From Mesobacterium_A hydrothermale (GTDB taxonomy: Bacteria > Pseudomonadota > Alphaproteobacteria > Rhodobacterales > Rhodobacteraceae), in contig NZ_JAYLLH010000011.1 in NCBI RefSeq assembly GCF_035818635.1, forward strand, positions 1 through 64,000: a stretch of 64,000 bases of DNA. Direction: 5' to 3'. Below, piece by piece: positions 59,141 through 64,000 of the stretch. Every line of letters starts with the position of its first letter. Position 1 is the stretch's first letter. The translations under genes were made by a program, and so were the position numbers. The notes below the pieces were generated by a model. That model was not told the origin of the DNA. It searched no databases and was given only the letters and a program-made list of their open reading frames with translations.

Positions 59141-59155
59141 TTAATCTTTCATTAA
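59141..59155 (+). promoter_or_regulatory. perfect CtrA box before divL
   Basis: TTAA-TCTTTCA-TTAA, an exact TTAA-N7-TTAA, followed by CC. It lies 38 bp before the divL start codon, a typical place for CtrA control. Confidence 0.65.
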
Positions 59156-59192
59156 CCAAATTCGTGGCACCTTGGCTGAAAAGGGCTCACGG

Positions 59193-60713
59193 ATGGAAAT
59201 GGAACCGGCGGTCTGGGGGATGATTGCGCTGGGTGCGTTGGGTGCCGCGGCCATAGTCTTGGCCGTGACCTATCTGTTTCCAAGAGGTCTGCGCGCACGC
59301 CGGCACGATCCCGCTCCGGATGTGACCGTCATGGCCTTTGTTCTGAAGGATGATGTGCTGCTGGATGCCAGCGATGGCGCGCTTGGGGCGCTGGGGTTGC
59401 CGCAGGACAGCCCGATCTATTGGCGCGATCTCTGGAATGCGCTGACTCCCCGGTTTCCTGACCTGCAACCGGATCTTCCGGACCTTGAAAAGCAAGAATT
59501 TGCATCTGCCGGGCAGGACGCGACCCTGCGCATCGTCCAACGTGGCGATCGCCTGCGGGTCGAGGTCAGCGGCGGCGCGCGCCTGCCGCTGGACGGGCAG
59601 CGGGCGGCGTTCCTGGATGCCGAACTGGCCCGCCTGCGCGCCGTGGTGCAACGCGCGCCAGAACCGATTTGGCGCACCGCGCCCGATGGCCGTGTCTTGT
59701 GGGCGAATGACGCCTGCGAAGCGTTGGCGCTGGATACCGGGGAAATCGCGCTTGTCACCTCGCAACCCGAGGACCGGCCGGAACAGTGGCGTGAGCGACT
59801 GGCGGACCGGTCGAACAGCCAGGCTGACGTGCGCTGGTTCGAGGTCGTCTCGCGCCGTGCCGGGCCCGATACGTTGCATTGGGCCACCAACATCGACGCA
59901 GTCGTTCGCGCGGAAGAGGCGCAGCGCAACTTCGTCCAGACCTTGACCAAGACCTTTGCCCACCTGCCAATCGGGCTTGCGATCTTTGACCGGAACCGCC
60001 AGTTGGCGCTGTTCAATCCGGCGCTGATCGACCTAACGGCATTGCCGGCGGAATTCCTCTCCGGGCGCCCAAATCTGATGACCTTTTTCGATCATCTGCG
60101 AGAGGTGCGGATGATGCCGGAACCCAAGAACTATTCAGGTTGGCGCGAACAGCTTGCCGAACTGGTCCGCGCCACCTGTGATGACCGCTATACCGACACC
60201 TGGACGTTGCCTTCGGGCCTGACCTACAAGATCACCGGTCGGCCGCATCCCGATGGCGCGATTGCCTTCTTGATCGAGGATATTAGCGCCGAAATCTCGT
60301 TGACCCGCCGGTTCCGGGCAGAGTTGCACCAGTCGCTGGCGGTTCTCGATGCGATGTCAGATGCCTATGCCGTGTTTTCGCAGCTTGGCGTTCTGACAAT
60401 GAGCAACGCGGCCTACCGGGCACTTTGGGGCAACGACCCCGATGGCCGGATGGGTGAAAGCACCATCCCGGACGAATGCAAGGACTGGCGCAGCTTGTGC
60501 GAGGATACGCCGGAACTGTCTGAACTGTGCGATACGCTTCAGCAACAGCGGTTGCCACACCCGGTGGAACTGACCGTTCAACACCGGCTTCGCGGGCGCG
60601 TTCTGGTGCGGGTTCAGGCGGTGGCAGGGGGAAGCCTGCTGATCCGGTTTACCGCCCGAGACTCTTTGTCGGATGGGGTGGCGCCGGCATGGTCCGCCCG
60701 CGCGGCAGAGTAG
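59193..60713 (+). CDS. divL: PAS-domain protein DivL lacking a kinase domain
   Basis: A 506-residue protein with one N-terminal helix (residues ~8-28) and three PAS-like regions: ~150-235 (RAPEPIWRTAPDGRVLWAND), ~255-365 (LPIGLAIFDRNRQLALFNPA) and ~380-490 (VLDAMSDAYAVFSQLGVLTM). It has no histidine phosphoacceptor or ATPase domain. In Caulobacter, DivL is a pseudo-kinase controlling CckA-ChpT-CtrA; the Rhodobacter capsulatus DivL is a PAS protein without kinase domains. The position immediately before tsaE-amgK-murU-addB matches that of divL in alphaproteobacteria. ATG at 59193 with AAGGG upstream. Confidence 0.72.
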   Translation: MEMEPAVWGMIALGALGAAAIVLAVTYLFPRGLRARRHDPAPDVTVMAFVLKDDVLLDASDGALGALGLPQDSPIYWRDLWNALTPRFPDLQPDLPDLEKQEFASAGQDATLRIVQRGDRLRVEVSGGARLPLDGQRAAFLDAELARLRAVVQRAPEPIWRTAPDGRVLWANDACEALALDTGEIALVTSQPEDRPEQWRERLADRSNSQADVRWFEVVSRRAGPDTLHWATNIDAVVRAEEAQRNFVQTLTKTFAHLPIGLAIFDRNRQLALFNPALIDLTALPAEFLSGRPNLMTFFDHLREVRMMPEPKNYSGWREQLAELVRATCDDRYTDTWTLPSGLTYKITGRPHPDGAIAFLIEDISAEISLTRRFRAELHQSLAVLDAMSDAYAVFSQLGVLTMSNAAYRALWGNDPDGRMGESTIPDECKDWRSLCEDTPELSELCDTLQQQRLPHPVELTVQHRLRGRVLVRVQAVAGGSLLIRFTARDSLSDGVAPAWSARAAE

Positions 60714-60759
60714 CGGCGATCGCGCTTGCGGCTGGTGGCGGGGCAGCTAAAGTCGGCCC

Positions 60760-61239
60760 ATGACCGCGACATCCCCGATTTGCCTGACGATGCCATCGCC
60801 CGCTGCAACCTGTGCTCTGGCGCGCGCCCTGGGGGTGCGGCTGAGGGCAGGGGATGTGTTGTTGATGGAAGGTGGAATTGGCGCGGGCAAGACCCATTTT
60901 GCCCGCTGCCTGATCCAGTCCCTGCTACCCGCACCAGAGGACGTACCATCGCCCACATTCACGTTGGTGCAGGTCTATGAGGCGGCTGACTTCGAGATCT
61001 GGCACAGTGACCTGTATCGCCTGACCGACCCCGATCAGGTGGTGGAACTGGGCTTGACCGAAGCGTTTGAAACCGCGCTGTGCCTTGTGGAATGGCCTGA
61101 CCGTCTGGCCGACCTGTCGCCGCAAGAGGCGCTTTGGATTCGCTTTGCCGATGCCGGGGACAGCCCGGAGGCCAGGGCGCTGGAACTCAGCTGGACGGCT
61201 GGCGATTGGGGCGCGCGGCTGCAGGGGGTGGCCGCGTGA
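60760..61239 (+). CDS. tsaE: tRNA threonylcarbamoyladenosine ATPase TsaE
   Basis: A 159-residue P-loop ATPase that supports TsaD/TsaB in t6A synthesis. Walker A is GGIGAGKTHFA, followed by PSPTFTLVQVYEA and WHSDLYRLTDP; the acidic VEWPDRL motif is present. Its stop overlaps the next start (GTGA). Confidence 0.95.
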   Translation: MTATSPICLTMPSPAATCALARALGVRLRAGDVLLMEGGIGAGKTHFARCLIQSLLPAPEDVPSPTFTLVQVYEAADFEIWHSDLYRLTDPDQVVELGLTEAFETALCLVEWPDRLADLSPQEALWIRFADAGDSPEARALELSWTAGDWGARLQGVAA

Positions 61240-62210
61240 CGATCACGGGGTTCCTGAATGCTTGCGGTTGGGGCGATGCCGCGCGGCAGGACATGACGCC
61301 TGATGCCTCCAGTCGGACCTATACCCGCCTGTGCAAGGGCGAGGATACCGCGGTCGTGATGCAGGACCCGGACGGCGACGTTGCCTTGTTTGCCCGGCTT
61401 TCGCGGCACCTGAGCGCGCTCGGCCTGAGCGCGCCGCGCATCATCGCAGAGGCGCCGCAGGACGGGCTGTTGCTGATCGAGGATCTTGGCGATGACCTGT
61501 TTGCGCGACTGTGCGAAACCGATCCCGCGCTGGAACCAACGCTTTACGACACCGCGGTCGATGTGCTGATTGCACTGCACCGGGCCAAGCCGCCCGCAGG
61601 GCTGACTGTCGCCACGCCATCGCTTCTTGCGCAGATGATCGACCCGGCGTTCGACTTTTATGCGGCCCGGGCCGGGCAGACCCCGTCACAGACCGACCGG
61701 CGGGCCTTGCAGGCCGCGCTGAAAGACGCGCTCGACAGCCACGCGTCCGTGGCTGACGTGATGATCCTGCGCGACTACCACGCCGAAAATCTGCTGTGGC
61801 TGCCGCAGCGCACAGGCACGGCGTGTGCCGGGCTGCTGGATTTCCAGGACGCGCTGATCGGCCACCGGGCCTATGATCTGGTGTCCCTGTTGCAAGACGC
61901 CCGGCGCGACGTCACCGGCCCGGTCACCGACCGGGCGATCAGGCGGTTCGCGGACCGGACCGGTACGCCAGAAGACACCTTGCGGGCCGCCTGCGCCGTG
62001 CTCGGGGTGCAGCGCAACTTGCGGATTCTTGGGATTTTTGCCCGCCTCGCGGTGCTGCGCGGCAAGCCTGGCTACCTTGGCCTGATCCCGCGCGTCTGGG
62101 GCCATATCGACCGCAGCCTGCACCATCCGGCGCTGTCTTCGGTCGCGCCGCTGATCGCAAAGTACCTCCCGGCCCCTACGCCGGATGTGTTGGAAAGGCT
62201 GGCACGATGA
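61236..62210 (+). CDS. amgK: AmgK-like anomeric MurNAc/GlcNAc kinase
   Basis: A 324-residue phosphotransferase of the aminoglycoside/choline kinase fold. The catalytic HxD-type loop is LRDYHAENLLWL, and the metal-binding DFQDAL motif follows. With the next gene it matches the AmgK-MurU pair, which recycles cell-wall amino sugars to UDP-MurNAc without de novo synthesis. The start is a GTG overlapping the tsaE stop. Assignment depends on family plus neighbour. Confidence 0.85.
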   Translation: MTITGFLNACGWGDAARQDMTPDASSRTYTRLCKGEDTAVVMQDPDGDVALFARLSRHLSALGLSAPRIIAEAPQDGLLLIEDLGDDLFARLCETDPALEPTLYDTAVDVLIALHRAKPPAGLTVATPSLLAQMIDPAFDFYAARAGQTPSQTDRRALQAALKDALDSHASVADVMILRDYHAENLLWLPQRTGTACAGLLDFQDALIGHRAYDLVSLLQDARRDVTGPVTDRAIRRFADRTGTPEDTLRAACAVLGVQRNLRILGIFARLAVLRGKPGYLGLIPRVWGHIDRSLHHPALSSVAPLIAKYLPAPTPDVLERLAR

Positions 62211-62887
62211 GCCCAAACGCGATCCTGCTGTTCGCCGCCGGGTTCGGCACCCGTATGGGCCCGCTGACCCGCACCTGTCCTAAACCTTTGATCAGGGTGG
62301 CGGGCCGTCCGCTGATCGACCATGCGCTGGCGCTTGCGGATGACTTTGGCCCGCTGACCCGCGTGGCGAATGCGCATTACCATGCAGATCAACTGGCCGC
62401 GCATCTGGCGGACCGCGATGTGGCCCTGTCGCACGAGGCGCCCGAGATCCTTGAAACCGGGGGGGGGCTGCGCAAGGCGCTGCCCCTTCTTGGGCAGGGG
62501 CCGGTGTTCACGCTGAACACCGACGCGGTCTGGACCGGATCAAACCCGTTGGCGACGCTGGCCCGTGCGTGGCAACCGGATCGGATGCAAGCGCTTTTGT
62601 TGTGTGTGCCGCTGACGTCGGCCTTGGGGCGCGACGCGCCGGGCGATTTCCACCTGGGTCCCGACGGTCGGCTGCGTCGCGGGGGCGATCTGGTCTATAC
62701 CGGGGCGCAGATCCTGCACACCGACCTGTTGCAAGAGGTCAGGGAACCAGCGTTTTCGCTGAACGTGGTGTGGAACAAGATGGCCGAACAGGGCGGGCTG
62801 TTTGGCGTCGTCCATGATGGCGGCTGGTGTGATGTTGGTCGGCCCGAAGGGATCGCTCTGGCCGAAGGACTGTTGGCTGATGTTTGA
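62207..62887 (+). CDS. murU: MurU-like nucleotidyltransferase
   Basis: A 226-residue sugar-1-phosphate nucleotidyltransferase. The signature LFAAGFGTRMGPLTRTCPKP contains the nucleotide-binding loop and catalytic lysine; TGGGLRKAL and LNTDAVW follow. With AmgK it would turn MurNAc-1-phosphate into UDP-MurNAc. It overlaps amgK by 4 bp and addB by 8 bp. Confidence 0.88.
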   Translation: MSPNAILLFAAGFGTRMGPLTRTCPKPLIRVAGRPLIDHALALADDFGPLTRVANAHYHADQLAAHLADRDVALSHEAPEILETGGGLRKALPLLGQGPVFTLNTDAVWTGSNPLATLARAWQPDRMQALLLCVPLTSALGRDAPGDFHLGPDGRLRRGGDLVYTGAQILHTDLLQEVREPAFSLNVVWNKMAEQGGLFGVVHDGGWCDVGRPEGIALAEGLLADV

Positions 62888-64000
62888 CCCTACCGACACA
62901 CCCCGTCTTTTCGGCCTGCCACCGGGTGTGGATTTCCCCGCCGCCTTCCTGCGTGGCCTGGACAGGATGCTGGAGGGGCAGCCGCCAGAGGCCATCGGCC
63001 GGGTTGAAGTGATCGTCAACACCACGCGGATGCGTCGTCGTCTGAGAAGCCTTCTGGACAACGGTCCGCCGCGCATTCAACCGCGCTTGCGGTTGCTGAC
63101 CGAAAGCACCGATCCCCGCGACATGGCCGGCTTGCCGAACGCTGTGCCGCCGTTGCGGAGAAGACTGGAGCTGGCGCAACTGGTGGCGCGTCTGCTGGAT
63201 GCCGACCCGACGCTGGCCCCGCGCAACACGCTGTTCGACCTTGCGGATTCGCTGGCAAGCCTGATGGACGAGATGCAGGGCGAAGGCGTCAGTCCCGAAA
63301 ATATCGCCGCGCTCGACGTTTCGGACCAGTCCGGCCACTGGCAACGTGCGCTGCGCTTCCTGAAGGTGTTGCAACCTTATTTCGAACTGGCCACGGACGC
63401 CCCCGACACTGAGGCGTTGCAACGCCAGTCGGTGTTGCGCCGGATTGCGCGTTGGCAGGCCAACCCGCCCCGGCACCCGGTGATCCTTGCGGGGTCCACC
63501 GGGTCGCGCGGGACCACGCGATTGTTGATGGAGGCAGTGGCGCGCCTGCCGCAGGGGGCTGTCGTGCTGCCCGGCTTCGATTTCGACATGCCCGCGCCGG
63601 TGTGGGACACGCTGGGCGACGCCCTGACCGGAGAGGACCACCCCCAGTTCCGTTTTGCCCGTCTGATGGTCGAGCTTGGCCTGAGGCGCGAAGCTGTGGC
63701 GCGTTGGGATGACACGCCGCCACCCAGCCCCGCGCGCAACGCCGTGCTGTCACTGGCGCTTCGGCCCGCACCTGTCACCGACCAGTGGCTGCGCGACGGT
63801 CCGTTCCTGCCAGACCTGTCGAACGCCATGGCAAATGTGACACTGGTCGAGGCGGCAAGCCCGCGGGATGAGGCGCTGGCCATCGCCCTGCGTTTGCGGC
63901 AGGCCGCAGAGGACGGCCAGACCGCCGCGCTGATCACCCCCGACCGGATGCTCACGCGGCAGGTGACCGCAGCGCTGGACCGCTGGGGGATCCTGCCCGA
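62880..64000 (+). CDS. addB: double-strand break repair protein AddB (5' part)
   Basis: The first 373 codons of AddB, cut by the right edge of the window. AddAB is the alphaproteobacterial helicase-nuclease for recombinational repair. The N-terminus FGLPPGVDFPAAFLRGLDRM and the inactive-helicase-like motif LAGSTGSRGTTRLLMEAVAR are typical. The frame is open to base 64000. It starts inside the end of murU, and addA would be expected to follow. Confidence 0.92.
   Translation, partial: MFDPTDTPRLFGLPPGVDFPAAFLRGLDRMLEGQPPEAIGRVEVIVNTTRMRRRLRSLLDNGPPRIQPRLRLLTESTDPRDMAGLPNAVPPLRRRLELAQLVARLLDADPTLAPRNTLFDLADSLASLMDEMQGEGVSPENIAALDVSDQSGHWQRALRFLKVLQPYFELATDAPDTEALQRQSVLRRIARWQANPPRHPVILAGSTGSRGTTRLLMEAVARLPQGAVVLPGFDFDMPAPVWDTLGDALTGEDHPQFRFARLMVELGLRREAVARWDDTPPPSPARNAVLSLALRPAPVTDQWLRDGPFLPDLSNAMANVTLVEAASPRDEALAIALRLRQAAEDGQTAALITPDRMLTRQVTAALDRWGILP

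Overview
The window looks like a chromosome segment of an alphaproteobacterium of the order Rhodobacterales (Roseobacter group or a close relative). The evidence is the gene families and their order: regB / senC-regA, hemD-mic60-hemY, a kinase-less divL followed by tsaE-amgK-murU-addB, fliF-fliH-fliN-fliP opposite fliL-motE, and soxBDAG. Base composition is high-GC almost throughout. The first ~2 kb is visibly more AT-rich and carries an integrase. The species cannot be named from this sequence.

Layout. 1-5 kb: edge of a mobile or degraded island, with an AlpA-like small protein, a P4-type tyrosine integrase, an SH3-domain membrane protein, and a DNA methyltransferase that has lost its 5' end and is frameshifted at its 3' end. 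5-12 kb: a form IA RuBisCO cluster (cbbL-cbbS-cbbQ-cbbO) divergent from its regulator cbbR, with a leftover RTX-protein tail just past cbbO. 12-19 kb: cydDC and cydABX (cytochrome bd oxidase with its thiol exporter), with a canonical FNR box before cydA, then a secreted DsrE-family protein. 19-23 kb: a TetR-controlled HlyD/ABC exporter. 23-28 kb: divergent flagellar operons. 28-34 kb: mscL, a large Orn/Lys/Arg decarboxylase with a structured leader, and a secreted CHRD/RTX protein. 33.6-45 kb: a methylated-amine catabolic cluster (FAD-GcvT demethylase, MttB-like methyltransferase, TetR regulator, soxBDAG) and an oppositely oriented solute-binding protein. 45-53 kb: tRNA-Thr, hemY-mic60-hemD, tsaD-gpsA-yciI-EVE and small genes. 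53-64 kb: ahcY, an HD protein, a GNAT gene broken by a stop codon, regA-senC / regB, divL and tsaE-amgK-murU-addB, the last running off the right edge.

How it fits together. The cell can probably fix CO2 (cbb), respire at low oxygen (cyd) and sense redox state (RegB-RegA). In related bacteria RegA controls both cbb and cyd genes, and here all three lie in one 64-kb stretch. The methylated-amine cluster should take a quaternary or tertiary amine such as glycine betaine, dimethylglycine or sarcosine down to glycine, passing one-carbon units to tetrahydrofolate. A near-identical 17-bp operator before the first enzyme gene and before the solute-binding-protein gene suggests that one regulator, probably the embedded TetR, controls both units. 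CtrA-like boxes sit before divL and between fliF and fliL, tying cell-cycle-type regulation to motility.

No CRISPR array, rRNA operon, intact prophage or complete insertion sequence was seen. The items most worth a second look are the shared operator pair with the MttB-containing demethylation cluster, the decarboxylase leader, the kinase-less DivL with a perfect CtrA box, the Cys/His-rich CydX tail and the degraded tRNA-Thr copy.
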